DNA of 64,000 nucleotides, from positions 1 to 64,000 of the forward strand of contig JAHCJE010000002.1 in the NCBI GenBank assembly GCA_026128865.1, given 5' to 3'. This DNA is from Phycisphaeraceae bacterium (GTDB lineage: Bacteria > Planctomycetota > Phycisphaerae > Phycisphaerales > UBA1924). Each line of letters starts with the position of its first letter. Within the stretch, counting starts at the first letter, position 1. The position numbers were made by a program, and so were the translations under genes. Shown here piece by piece: positions 50,809-60,180 of the stretch. The notes below the pieces were generated by a model that made no database searches, had not been told where the DNA came from, and worked only from the letters and a program-made list of their open reading frames with translations.

Positions 50809-52047
50809 TCAGCGCGCCGAGCCAACGAGTTGCGCGTTGGAGGAGAACCGCTCCAGTGCCGCGAGGAGTTGCTCGACCTGCTGCGGGGGGGGCATGCTCA
50901 TCAGGCGGCGGCGCAGGGCGGTGATGGTGGCGAGTTCCTGCTCGTCCATGAGCAGGTGCTCCTTGCGTGTGCCGCTGGCGGCGAGGTTGATGGCTGGGAA
51001 GAGGCGCTTCTCGGCGATCTTGCGGTCGAGGATGAGTTCCATGTTGCCGGTGCCCTTGAACTCCTCGAAGATGACCTGGTCGCCCTGGCTGCCGGTGTCC
51101 ACGAGGCAGGTGGCGAGCATGGTGAGGCTGCCGGCCTCTTCGGTGTTGCGTGCGGAGCCGAAGATCTGCTTGGGGACTTCGAGGGCGCGGCTGTCGATGC
51201 CGCCGGTCATGGTGCGGCCGCTGCTCGCGTGCTTGCGCGAGCGGTTGAAGGCGCGGCCGACGCGGGTGAGCGAGTCGAGCATGACGACGACGTGCTTGCC
51301 GGCCTCGACCATGCGCTTGCAGCGTTCGACGCAGGTGATGCAGACCTCGACGTGGCGTTCGACGTCGTGGTCGTTGCTGGAGGCGATCAGGCGGACGCGG
51401 TCGCCCCAGGGGCGCGGGTCAGGCTCGCTGGGGTGCGGCTCGCCGTTCGGGTTGGGCTTGCCGTTCGATCTCGCGGGCGCGGTGGGGCCGAGGAAGGTGC
51501 GGCGGAAGTCGGTGACTTCCTCCGGGCGTTCATCGACGAGGAGGAGGAAGACGTAGACCTCGGGGTGGTTGCGGAGGATGGACTCGGCGATGTTCTTGAG
51601 GAGAGTGGTCTTGCCGGCCTTGGGGGGCGAGACGATGAGGCCGCGCTGGCCACGCCCGATGGGGCAGAAGAGGTCGATGAGTCGGCAGGCGGCGGGGCAC
51701 CCGGGGTATTCGAGGGTGAGGCGGGGCTGTGGATCGATGGAGGTGAGTTCGTCGAAGGGCTTGCACTCGCGGTAGCGCTCGGGGTCGAGTCCCTCGATGG
51801 CGAGGAAGCGTTCGACGACGGGGCGGGACTGGCGGGGCGCGCCCGGGCGCCCTCGGCGGCGGCGACGCGGCTTGCGGTGCACGACCTCGACGGTGACTTC
51901 GAGCCCCGAGCGCAGGGGCAACTGGTCCCCGAAGTTGACGGGAACGAAAGGATCGTCCGCGCTCTCGACGATTGTCGCGCCGGCCATCTGCCGTACACGA
52001 CCTTCCGAGCGCTGCGGCCACTCAAGGATGCCGGTCAGCGTCTTCAT
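50809..52047 (-). CDS. rho: Transcription termination factor Rho
   Basis: 412 residues from ATG 52047. The N-terminal RNA-binding domain runs from GILEWPQRSEG to about 110 and contains an Arg-rich patch (PRRRRRGRPG, about 60-69). The ATPase has Walker A PPKAGKTTLLKN (141-152), VDERPEEVTD, and Walker B VVVMLDSLTRVGRAFN. Secondary RNA-site motifs follow (GTGNMELILDRKIAEKRLFPAI). An insertion of about 30 residues (near 188-217; Pro/Asn-rich) lies after VTDFRRTFLG, in the loop before the conserved SNDHDVERHVEV. Upstream open sequence to 52305 is not protein-like. A G8 run encodes Pro-Pro-Pro near the end. Confidence 0.93.
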   Translation of the reverse strand: MKTLTGILEWPQRSEGRVRQMAGATIVESADDPFVPVNFGDQLPLRSGLEVTVEVVHRKPRRRRRGRPGAPRQSRPVVERFLAIEGLDPERYRECKPFDELTSIDPQPRLTLEYPGCPAACRLIDLFCPIGRGQRGLIVSPPKAGKTTLLKNIAESILRNHPEVYVFLLLVDERPEEVTDFRRTFLGPTAPARSNGKPNPNGEPHPSEPDPRPWGDRVRLIASSNDHDVERHVEVCITCVERCKRMVEAGKHVVVMLDSLTRVGRAFNRSRKHASSGRTMTGGIDSRALEVPKQIFGSARNTEEAGSLTMLATCLVDTGSQGDQVIFEEFKGTGNMELILDRKIAEKRLFPAINLAASGTRKEHLLMDEQELATITALRRRLMSMPPPQQVEQLLAALERFSSNAQLVGSAR

Positions 52048-52352
52048 CCAGACCCGGTTGTCTTCATCCCGGCGCGGGCCGCGGGGTGATCGCCCCCGAC
52101 CCAGGCCGCGAGCGGCTTTCCCTCCGATCGGCGCCGCCCGCACCAGCGACGAATGAGAGCCCTGCGGGGGGATGAAGTCAAGCGAAGGCAGAGGAGGCCG
52201 CGTGGTGAGGATCGGGTGGGAGAAGGATGTGCCTTGAGGAGAGTGTTGAGAGCGGATCGCATAGGATGCGGGTGAGACGGTTCCGCGGGTGCGTGGGGCG
52301 TACATCGGGACCGCCGTCGCCGATCGTGGTCCTTGCCTCGCGGCCTCACTGC
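52048..52352. other. Divergent region between rho and ptsI
   Basis: About 305 bases. It must hold both promoters. TAGGAT at 52262-52267 is a -10-like box for ptsI, 86 bases before its ATG; no -35 with proper spacing is seen. For rho I cannot pick a promoter. No gene, hairpin or repeat is apparent. Confidence 0.5.
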
Positions 52353-54116
52353 ATGCACGTGATCCAGGGCATCCCGGTCTCTCCAGGCGTAGTGGTCGCG
52401 AGAGCGTTCGTGCTCGGCGACGACCGTGTGTGGGTGCCGCGGCGCTCGATCGCGCCGGAGGCGGTGGAGGCGGAGCGGTCGCGGTTCGACCGTGCGTTGG
52501 CGGACGCGATCGCGGACCTGGACCGGGTGCACGCGGAGGCGGAGCGGGAGATGGGAGCGGAGGCAGCCAAGGTTTTCCTGTTCCACAAGGGGATGCTGCG
52601 TGATCGGAGCCTGATCGACCCGATCCGGGCGAAGATCGCGTCGGAGCGAGTGAACGCGGAGCACGCGGTGACGGCGGTGTTCGACGATCTTGCGGCGCAG
52701 TTCCGGAAGAAGACCGATTCGGCGTTCACGACGAAGGCGGACGACATCCGTGACCTTGCGAACCGCCTGCTCACGTGCCTGGTGGGGCAGCGGCGTTCGC
52801 GGCTTGACGAGATCACGGAGCCGACGGTGGTGATCGCGCGCGACCTGACGCCATCGCAGGCGGCGTCGTTCAACCGGCGGACGGTGGTGGGGTTCGCGAC
52901 GGATTCGGGGGGTCGGACGAGCCACACGGCGATCGTGGCGAACGGGCTTGGGCTGCCGGCGGTGGTGGGGTGCCACAACGTGACGTCGCTGGCGTCGGAC
53001 GGGGAGCGTGTGGTGCTGGACGGGGACCGGGGCGTGGTGATTCTGGACCCGGACGAGGAGCAGTTGGGCAAGTACGAGGGGTACGCGGAGCAGCACCGGC
53101 TGGCGGAGTTGTCGCTGGCGGAGTTGGCAGACCAGCCTTCGGTGACGCGCGACGGGACTCCGGTGGAGTTGCTCGGGAACATCGAGTTCCCGGAGGAAGT
53201 GCCGGCGGTGCTGTCGCACGGCGGGACGGGGGTTGGGCTGTACCGGACGGAGTTCCTGTTCCTGGCGGCGAACCGCGAGCCGAGCGAGGAGGACCACTTC
53301 GAGGCGTACCGGACGGCGATCGGTCTGCTGGGTGGCCGGCCGCTGACGATCCGGACGGTGGACCTCGGGGCGGACAAGTACACGCAGGCGCGAGCGGAGA
53401 TTCCGGAGCGGAACCCCGCGCTGGGTCTTCGGTCGATCCGGTACTGCCTTGCGGACCGGGCGATGTTCAAGCGTCAGTTGCGTGCGATCCTGCGGGCGAG
53501 CGCGCTGGGTCCGGTGAAGATCATGTTCCCGCTGATCACGTCGATCGGGGAGTTGCGGCACGCGCGGCTGATTTTGCGCGACGTGATGGAGGACCTGGCG
53601 GAGGAGGGCGTGGCGTTCGACGGTTCGGTGCCGGTGGGGATGATGGTGGAGTTGCCGTCGGCGGCGTTGCAGGCGGCGGCGTTTGCGCGGGAGGTGGATT
53701 TTTTCTCAATCGGGACGAATGACCTCGTGCAGTACACGCTGGCGGTCGATCGAACCAATGAGCGGGTGGCGGGGCTGTACCAGCCCTGGCACCCGGCGGT
53801 GGTGATGCTGATCCGTCAGGTGGCCCGGGCGGCCCGGAAGGCGGGCATCCCGGTGTCGTGCTGCGGGGAGGCGGCGGGCGAGCAGGAATACGCGATGTTG
53901 CTGCTGGGCCTGGGGCTGCGTACCCTTTCGGTGACGAGCGGCGCGATCCCGCAGGTGAAGCGGCTCGTGCGATCGGTCACGATCCAGGAGTGCGAGCGTG
54001 TGGCGCGAAAGGCGCTGACGTTCGATTCGGACGTTGAGGTTTCCGCGTATGTGCGGGAGCACGTCCGCAAGATTGTCCCGGAGGCCTCCGGCGGTCGTTC
54101 CGCCGGGGGGGGGTAG
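52353..54116 (+). CDS. ptsI: PEP-protein phosphotransferase (enzyme I)
   Basis: 587 residues. Enzyme I transfers phosphate from PEP to HPr. It starts MHVIQGIPVSPGVVVARAF. The HPr-binding helical domain follows, then the phospho-His in GGRTSHTAIVANGLGLPAVVG, and a C-terminal PEP barrel (TGVGLYRTEFLFL, DFFSIGTNDLVQYTLAVDR, SCCGEAAG). The C-terminus is Gly-rich over a G9 run just before the stop. No HPr or sugar-specific PTS gene is in view; in such bacteria EI may serve a regulatory or nitrogen-type PTS. Confidence 0.94.
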   Translation: MHVIQGIPVSPGVVVARAFVLGDDRVWVPRRSIAPEAVEAERSRFDRALADAIADLDRVHAEAEREMGAEAAKVFLFHKGMLRDRSLIDPIRAKIASERVNAEHAVTAVFDDLAAQFRKKTDSAFTTKADDIRDLANRLLTCLVGQRRSRLDEITEPTVVIARDLTPSQAASFNRRTVVGFATDSGGRTSHTAIVANGLGLPAVVGCHNVTSLASDGERVVLDGDRGVVILDPDEEQLGKYEGYAEQHRLAELSLAELADQPSVTRDGTPVELLGNIEFPEEVPAVLSHGGTGVGLYRTEFLFLAANREPSEEDHFEAYRTAIGLLGGRPLTIRTVDLGADKYTQARAEIPERNPALGLRSIRYCLADRAMFKRQLRAILRASALGPVKIMFPLITSIGELRHARLILRDVMEDLAEEGVAFDGSVPVGMMVELPSAALQAAAFAREVDFFSIGTNDLVQYTLAVDRTNERVAGLYQPWHPAVVMLIRQVARAARKAGIPVSCCGEAAGEQEYAMLLLGLGLRTLSVTSGAIPQVKRLVRSVTIQECERVARKALTFDSDVEVSAYVREHVRKIVPEASGGRSAGGG

Positions 54117-54430
54117 GCGAAGCCCGACGAGGCGAGCGCCCCCGAAGCCGAAGGGTGAAGACGAAGAGGCGTGACGCCACCCGGCGTCGTGCCCGACAGA
54201 CGAAGCCCCCGGCAGGCTCGCGGCGTGACGCCGCCGGCCGCGTCGGGTCGGCGCCCCGGCCGGCGCGAGGGCGGAAGCCCGCACGCCACCGGCCGGGACA
54301 ACGGGACTCGATGCGTGCGCTCCGTGCGGGCGCGGCGCGCGGGTTCCACCGGCCGCCCGTGTTGTTTCGGGCGGGCGTTCGTCCTCCTCGGGGACGGCGT
54401 CGCGCGGCGTTCAGGCCGGCGAGCCAGAAG
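54117..54430. other. Leader region before the RNase E/G gene
   Basis: About 314 bases without a convincing gene. It is extremely GC-rich with two copies of the palindrome GGCGTGACGCC (54168-54178 and 54222-54232), the second extending to CGGCG/CGCCG. An open frame continuous with RNase E/G crosses it, but the encoded Arg/Pro-rich sequence looks random. In E. coli, rne has a long structured 5' leader used for autoregulation; a similar role is possible here but not shown. Confidence 0.45.
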
Positions 54431-56794
54431 ATGCCATCAACAAGGATGCTGATCAACTACGTCCCCGGCGAGGAGTGCCGGGTGGCGATCGTGGAGGACG
54501 GGAAACTCGAGGAGTTCCACGCGGAGCGCGTGGACGCCGTCAGCCGAGTCAACAACATCTACGTCGGGAAGGTGACGAACGTCGAGGCCGGGATCCAGGC
54601 GGCGTTCGTGGACTTCGGCGTGGAGGAGAACGGGTTCCTGCACGTCTCGGACCTGCACCCGCGGTACTTCCCGGGCGAGGAGGACGCGACGGAGCAGGTC
54701 GGGAAGAAGACGCCGCGGCGCGAACGCCCCCCCCTTCAGGAGTGCCTGAAGCGCGGGCAGGAGGTGATCGTGCAGGTGCTGAAGGAGGGCGTGGGGACGA
54801 AGGGACCGACGCTCACGAGTTACCTGTCGATCCCCGGGCGGTACCTGGTGATGATGCCGCTGATGGACAAGGTGGGGGTGTCGCGGAAGGTGGAGGACGA
54901 GGAGCAGCGAGCGAAGATGCGCGAGATCCTCGACCAGTTGGAACTGCCGGACGGGTTCGGGTTCATCCTGCGGACGGCGGGGTTCGAGCGGACGAAGGCG
55001 GAACTGAAGCGCGACCTGGCGTACCTGCTGCGGCTGTGGAAGGACATGGAGCAGCGGCTGAAGCAGGGGAAGAAGCCTCGGCTGCTCTATTCGGAGAGCG
55101 ACCTGCTGGTGCGTGCGCTGCGCGACTTCGTGACGAACGACGTGAGCGAGATCGTGATCGACGACGAGGGGGCGCTGAAGCGGGCGAGCCGGTTCATGAA
55201 GATCGTCGCGCCGCGTTCGAGCGTCAAACTGCTGCAGTACACGGGCCGGCGGCCGCTGTTCCACGCGTTCGGGGTGGAGCAGCAGATCTCGAACATGCAC
55301 GCGCGCGAGGTGCCGCTGCCCTCGGGCGGCCGGCTGGTGATCGACGAGACGGAGGCGGTGGTCGCGATCGACGTGAACAGCGGCAAGAGCCGCTCGGCGC
55401 GCGACGCGGAGACGAACGCGTACCGGACGAACCTGGAGGCGGCGGACGAGATCTGCCGTCAGATCCGCCTGCGCGACCTGGGCGGGATCGTCATCAACGA
55501 CCTGATCGACATGCGTGCGTCGAAGCACCGCAAGGCGATCGAGCAGAGGTACCGTGAGCGGCTCAAGCGCGACCGGGCGAAGAGCACGATCCTGCCGATC
55601 TCGGGGTTCGGCATCCTGGAGATGACGCGCCAGCGCATGCGCGGGAGTCACGAGAGCGTGCACTTCCACGAGTGCCCGACGTGCCACGGTCGGGGGCTGG
55701 TGCAGCGTCCCGCGTCGGTGGCGTCGGACGCGCTGCGGGAGTTGGCCGCGCTGCTGGAGTATGAGCAGGTGTCGCGGGTGGAGTTGGTGGTGAGTCCGCG
55801 TGTGGCGGGGGAGTTGCTCTCGAACAAGCGTCGGAGCCTGTCGCGGGTGGAGCGTCGGAGCGGGAAGCACGCGGACGTGCGTGTGAGCGAGACGCTGCCG
55901 GTGGACCGTTTCTCGCTGTACGCCTACGACGCGTCGGGAGCGGACATCGACGTGTCGCGTCTGCCCGCGCCCAAGGCCCCCGAGTCCGAGTTGAGGCCGT
56001 GGGAGGACGCGCCGGGGGACGAGGCGTGGGCGCTCGACCCGGGCGAGACGCCCCCCCCCGAGGTGGAGGCGGCGGAGGAGGAGCACGCGGCCGAGCCGGA
56101 GCCGATGCCGCACCCGATCGAGATGGAGGAGCCGGAGGAGGGCGGGGAGAGCACGGGCGAGGGTGGCGGGAAGAAGAAGCGTCGCCGCCGTCGTCGTCGT
56201 CGTAAGGGAGCGGGGGAGGGGACAGCGAGCGTGCCTGCGGAAGGCGCTGAGGCGGCCGCGACAGCCGCGCCGGTCGAGGGCGATGTGAGCGATGACGCCC
56301 CTGCGAGCGCGGGCGAGAGCGCGCCGGCCGACAGCGGCGAGGGTGGTGGGAAGAAGAAGCGTCGTCGCCGGCGCCGCCGCCGCAAGGGCACGGGCGAGAG
56401 CGGAAGTGAGTTGAGCGGTGCGGAAGTGGCGGCCGAGGGCGCGCCGGCGCGCGAGCCCGGGGAGGGTTCGCACGCCGTGGAAGAGGAAGAGGCTTCTGGG
56501 GACGTGCCGCCGGATGACGGCGCGGCGCAGGGCGAGTCGGGGCTGAAGAAGAAGCGTCGTCGCCGTCGTCGCAGGCGCGGCGGAGGCGGTGGATCGGAAG
56601 GGGGTGGCGCGAGCGATGGCGTCCGCGGCGACGGGGCGGAACGCACACCCGGGTTGAGCGCGCCGGCGAGCACACAGTCGGCCTCGCCGAACGGTCAGCC
56701 CGCGCCCAAGCCGCAGCCGCGGACGCTGTATGCTGCGTCGCGTCGTCGGCTGCTGCCGAGCGAGAAGGCGCGTCTGAAGCCGAAGGAGGAGTGA
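54431..56794 (+). CDS. Ribonuclease E/G family endoribonuclease with three Arg-rich blocks
   Basis: 787 residues from ATG 54431. The catalytic half has an S1 domain (NIYVGKVTNVEAGIQAAFVDFG), the DNase I-like active site with Asp in VVAIDVNSGKS and INDLIDM, and a zinc-link CPTCHGRG. The C-terminal 280 residues are disordered: acidic Glu/Ala/Gly linkers separate three blocks of KKKRRRRRRRR at about residues 581, 641 and 706. These could bind RNA or tether degradosome partners. Two C runs (8 and 9) lie in frame. dxr starts seven bases after the stop, so the two are co-transcribed. Confidence 0.93.
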   Translation: MPSTRMLINYVPGEECRVAIVEDGKLEEFHAERVDAVSRVNNIYVGKVTNVEAGIQAAFVDFGVEENGFLHVSDLHPRYFPGEEDATEQVGKKTPRRERPPLQECLKRGQEVIVQVLKEGVGTKGPTLTSYLSIPGRYLVMMPLMDKVGVSRKVEDEEQRAKMREILDQLELPDGFGFILRTAGFERTKAELKRDLAYLLRLWKDMEQRLKQGKKPRLLYSESDLLVRALRDFVTNDVSEIVIDDEGALKRASRFMKIVAPRSSVKLLQYTGRRPLFHAFGVEQQISNMHAREVPLPSGGRLVIDETEAVVAIDVNSGKSRSARDAETNAYRTNLEAADEICRQIRLRDLGGIVINDLIDMRASKHRKAIEQRYRERLKRDRAKSTILPISGFGILEMTRQRMRGSHESVHFHECPTCHGRGLVQRPASVASDALRELAALLEYEQVSRVELVVSPRVAGELLSNKRRSLSRVERRSGKHADVRVSETLPVDRFSLYAYDASGADIDVSRLPAPKAPESELRPWEDAPGDEAWALDPGETPPPEVEAAEEEHAAEPEPMPHPIEMEEPEEGGESTGEGGGKKKRRRRRRRRKGAGEGTASVPAEGAEAAATAAPVEGDVSDDAPASAGESAPADSGEGGGKKKRRRRRRRRKGTGESGSELSGAEVAAEGAPAREPGEGSHAVEEEEASGDVPPDDGAAQGESGLKKKRRRRRRRRGGGGGSEGGGASDGVRGDGAERTPGLSAPASTQSASPNGQPAPKPQPRTLYAASRRRLLPSEKARLKPKEE

Positions 56795-56801
56795 CGCGGG
56801 G

Positions 56802-58049
56802 ATGACCGGGCAGGGCGCGACATCGGAACGTGAGATGCGCGGCGTGCGCCGGCTGATCGTGCTCGGTTCGACGGGTTCGATCGGGACGCAGGCGCTGGAA
56901 GTTGTGCGTCATCTGAACGGGCTGCACGGGGCCGGTGCGTCGCCGGTGCGGTATGAGGTTGTCGGGCTGTGCGCGGGGCGGAACGCGGGGCTGCTGGCGG
57001 AGCAGGCGCGTGAGTTCGGAGTGCGCGAGTGCGGGCTTGCGGGGGGGGGGGTGATCGATGGCGTTCGGTGCCGCGTGGGGCCTGGGGCCGCCGAGGCGCT
57101 GGTGCGTGAGGTCGAGGCGGACGTGGTGCTCGCGGCGATCGTGGGCGTGGCGGGGCTGCCGGCGACGCTGGCGGCGGTGGAACTGGGGCGGGACGTCGCG
57201 CTGGCGAACAAGGAGACGCTTGTTGCGGCGGGCGCTCTGGTCGTGCCCGCGGCGCTGCGCTCTGGGGCGAGGCTGCTGCCGGTGGACAGCGAGCACTCTG
57301 CTGCGTGGCAGTGTCTCGCCGGTCTGCCTGGGAGCGAGGAGTGGCCGCCGATGGAGGCGCCGTCGTGCGTTCGGCGGCTGGTGCTGACGGCGTCGGGCGG
57401 GCCGTTCCGGACGTGGAGCGCGGCGCGGGCGTACGACGCGACGCCGGAGGAGGCGTTGGCGCACCCGACGTGGTCGATGGGTTCGAAGGTGACGATCGAT
57501 TCGGCGACGCTGGTCAACAAGGGGTTGGAGGTGGTGGAGGCGCACTGGCTGTTCGGGCTGGGCGCGGACCGCATCGGCGTGCTGATCCACCCGGGGTCGA
57601 TCGTGCACGCGATCGCGGAACTTTCGGACGGGTCGGCGATCGCGCAGTTGGGCGCGCCTGACATGCGTGTGCCGATCCAGCACGCGCTGAGCGCGCCGCT
57701 GCGGCTGCCGGGGTGCGGGCGGGCGCTGGACATCGACAGCCTGCGGACGTTCGAGTTCGAGACGCCGTGCGAGGATCGGTTCCCGGCGATCGGGCTGGCG
57801 CGGCGCGTGGTCGAGGCGGGGGGCACGTCGGGGGCGGTCTTCAATGCCGCGAACGAGGCGGCGGTTGACGCCTTTCTGCGGGCGAGGTCGATCCGGTTCG
57901 GTCGGATCGTGGAGATCGTGGGTGAAGCGATGGAGGCGATCGCGCCTCGTCCGGTGCGGTCGCTGGCGGACGTGATGGAGGCGGACGGCGAGGCGCGTGC
58001 GTTCGTGGCGTCGCGCGTGGGGGAGGGGCTGGCGCATCGCGTGCGTTAG
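56802..58049 (+). CDS. dxr: 1-Deoxy-D-xylulose 5-phosphate reductoisomerase
   Basis: 415 residues. Dxr makes MEP, the second step of the non-mevalonate isoprenoid pathway. The NADPH site LIVLGSTGSIGTQALEVV is near residue 18. LANKETLVAAG and PVDSEHSAAWQCL hold metal and substrate ligands. TASGGPFRTW and HPTWSMGSKVTIDSATLVNKGLE are the usual active-site motifs. The C-terminal helical domain is complete. AAGGAGG of the preceding gene end serves as its site. A G11 run (57041-57051), the longest in the window, lies in frame as Gly-Gly-Gly. Confidence 0.97.
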   Translation: MTGQGATSEREMRGVRRLIVLGSTGSIGTQALEVVRHLNGLHGAGASPVRYEVVGLCAGRNAGLLAEQAREFGVRECGLAGGGVIDGVRCRVGPGAAEALVREVEADVVLAAIVGVAGLPATLAAVELGRDVALANKETLVAAGALVVPAALRSGARLLPVDSEHSAAWQCLAGLPGSEEWPPMEAPSCVRRLVLTASGGPFRTWSAARAYDATPEEALAHPTWSMGSKVTIDSATLVNKGLEVVEAHWLFGLGADRIGVLIHPGSIVHAIAELSDGSAIAQLGAPDMRVPIQHALSAPLRLPGCGRALDIDSLRTFEFETPCEDRFPAIGLARRVVEAGGTSGAVFNAANEAAVDAFLRARSIRFGRIVEIVGEAMEAIAPRPVRSLADVMEADGEARAFVASRVGEGLAHRVR

Positions 58050-58147
58050 CGGTGCGAGGCGTTTGGTCTGCGGAGCCTGGAGGATCGGGGTGTGCGTATG
58101 ATCCGGCCCGATCGGCCCGAGGGCCGGCCGGATCGAGAGACCGCCCC

Positions 58148-58414
58148 ATGCCGCACATCATCGGCGAGCCTTGCATCGGCACAAAGGACACGTCTTGCGT
58201 GGACGTGTGCCCGGTGGACTGCATTCACCCGACGAAGGACGACCCCGACTACGAGACGGCGGACCAGTTGTACATCGACCCGGATACGTGCATCGACTGC
58301 GGTCTGTGCGTGGACGAGTGCCCGGTGAAGGCGATCTATCCGCAGGAGGATCTGCCTGCGGAGTGGAGCCGGTACATCCAGGTGAACCTGGAGTACTACC
58401 AGAAGAAGGGCTGA
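58148..58414 (+). CDS. Small 7Fe/8Fe-type ferredoxin
   Basis: 88 residues. It carries two iron-sulfur motifs: a first one with wider spacing (EPCIGTKDTSCVDVCPVDCI) and a second canonical one (CIDCGLCVDECPVKAI), as in Thermus- and Azotobacter-type ferredoxins. It is an electron carrier in the cytoplasm. TATGAT at 58097-58102 could be its -10, with a leader of about 40 bases. lptF begins 26 bases downstream, so it may be in the same transcript. Confidence 0.92.
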   Translation: MPHIIGEPCIGTKDTSCVDVCPVDCIHPTKDDPDYETADQLYIDPDTCIDCGLCVDECPVKAIYPQEDLPAEWSRYIQVNLEYYQKKG

Positions 58415-58440
58415 GCGAGCGTTTTTCGCTTGCTCGCGTG

Positions 58441-60180
58441 ATGCATCTGACCATGATCCGAACCGCTCCCTGGACGCTCTGGCGGCACACGACGGGGGAG
58501 TTGTGGCGGCTGCTGCTTCTGACAACGGCGGTGCTCGTGACGGTGATCTCGTTCGCGGCGGCGGTGAAGCCGCTCGCGGACGGGAAACTGGGTCCCGCGG
58601 AGGCGATCCGGTTCGTGCTGCTGGCGATGCCGCCGATGCTGGCGTATGCGCTTCCGTTCGCGTCTGGGTTCGCGGCGACGCTTGCGTTTCACCGTATGGC
58701 GCAGGACAACGAGGCGCTGGCGGCGCACGCGGGAGGTGTGAGCCACGGTCGTGTGCTTGCGCCGGCGGCGGCATCCGGGCTTGCGCTTGCGGGCGTGCTG
58801 CTGCTGCTGAACGAGTGGGTCATCCCGCACTTCCTGCGATCGATGGAGCAGGTGGTGCGGCAGGACGTGACGAAACTGATGGTGCGTTCGTTCGAGCGGG
58901 GGCAGTCGGTGGAGATCGGATCGTTGATGATCCACGCGGACTCTGTGGTGCAGATCGATCCGAAGACGGACCCGCGTCTGTCGGAGATGGGTGCGACGCA
59001 GTACCTGGTGCTCGGCGGGGTGGTGTTTCTGGACATCGACAAGTTCGGCGAGGTGCGAGACGAGGCGGTGGTGCGGCGTGCGCCGATCGTGGTTGTTCCG
59101 GACGAGGACGAGCACGGTCGCCGGCAGAGCCTGGCGTGGGTGCGGCCGGAGCAGGGTTCCGGCGTTCGGCGCGACGAGACGCTGATCCTGTTCGAGCAGT
59201 TGCGTCCGTTCAGCTTCGTCGTGCCGAGCGCGTTCGAGGACGATCCGAAGTTCCTGACGTTCGGTGAGCTTCGGCGGCTCCGGAGCGAGCCTGACCGGAT
59301 GAGTTTTATCCGCGCGCGGACGCGCGACCTCGCGTATCACCTTGCCGAGCGCGCGACGACGGACGCGATCAACGACTCTCTGGCGTCGCAGGGGCGGGTG
59401 CGGCTTGAACGGGCGAACGGCGAGCCGATCGTGGTGCGAGCGGCGGGGATCGTGTGGGACCATCCGGAGCGTGCGTGGCGGCTGATTCCGGCGCGTGAGG
59501 GGGCGATGGTTGCTGTCGAGGTGTGGCGGCTGGGGCCGGGCGGTGAGCCTGGTGGGGGGGGGGTGACCGAGATCACTGCGGACGATGCGTGGCTGGCGAC
59601 ACACATGGGCGGCCCTCGGCTGGAGGACCGCGATTTGACGCTGCGGATGACACTGCGCGGCTTCGCGGCACGCGGCGCGGGAGCGGAGCCCGGCACGGTG
59701 GGGGAGGCGCCCGGGGGGCAGTTGGCCGAGCGCGTGCTGGACAACATTCGGCCTGCGCAGAACCCGCTGCCTTCGCTCCTCGCGCTGGACGCGCCGCGGT
59801 TGCTGGCGATTGCCGGGCCGCGGGTGGCTGGGGAGCGTCCGGACCCGTTCCTGATCCCACCGACGCAGGAGTTGAAGCGGCGGCTGGAGCATCTTGATCG
59901 TGAGATCACGAGCAAGCAGCACGAGCGTTGGGCGATGGCGACGAGTTGTTTCGTGATGGTGATCACCGGCGCTGTGACCGCGTTGCGGCTGCGTTCGAGC
60001 CTGCCGCTGACGGTGTACCTGTGGAGTTTTTTCCCCGCGCTCGGCGCGGTGCTGACGATCAGCGGCGGGCAGTCGCTGGTGCATAACACGGGCGCGCCGG
60101 GCCTGCTGATGCTGTGGGGGGGGGTCGGGGGTCTGTCGTTGTACACGCTCGGTGCGTACCGAGAACTGAGGAAGCACTAG
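58441..60180 (+). CDS. LptF/LptG-family LPS export permease (first copy)
   Basis: 579 residues, longer than usual (about 360-400). N-terminal helices (ELWRLLLLTTAVLVTVIS; IRFVLLAMPPMLAYALPFASGFAATLAFHRM) and C-terminal helices flank a large periplasmic jellyroll domain of about 370 residues. AHAGGVSHGRVLAPAAASG corresponds to the coupling region that meets the LptB ATPase. LptF/LptG form the inner-membrane ABC exporter that extracts LPS. Two G runs (10 and 9) are in frame. The GT39 gene overlaps its stop by one base (TAGTG). The partner permease is at 62545-63684. Confidence 0.82.
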   Translation: MHLTMIRTAPWTLWRHTTGELWRLLLLTTAVLVTVISFAAAVKPLADGKLGPAEAIRFVLLAMPPMLAYALPFASGFAATLAFHRMAQDNEALAAHAGGVSHGRVLAPAAASGLALAGVLLLLNEWVIPHFLRSMEQVVRQDVTKLMVRSFERGQSVEIGSLMIHADSVVQIDPKTDPRLSEMGATQYLVLGGVVFLDIDKFGEVRDEAVVRRAPIVVVPDEDEHGRRQSLAWVRPEQGSGVRRDETLILFEQLRPFSFVVPSAFEDDPKFLTFGELRRLRSEPDRMSFIRARTRDLAYHLAERATTDAINDSLASQGRVRLERANGEPIVVRAAGIVWDHPERAWRLIPAREGAMVAVEVWRLGPGGEPGGGGVTEITADDAWLATHMGGPRLEDRDLTLRMTLRGFAARGAGAEPGTVGEAPGGQLAERVLDNIRPAQNPLPSLLALDAPRLLAIAGPRVAGERPDPFLIPPTQELKRRLEHLDREITSKQHERWAMATSCFVMVITGAVTALRLRSSLPLTVYLWSFFPALGAVLTISGGQSLVHNTGAPGLLMLWGGVGGLSLYTLGAYRELRKH

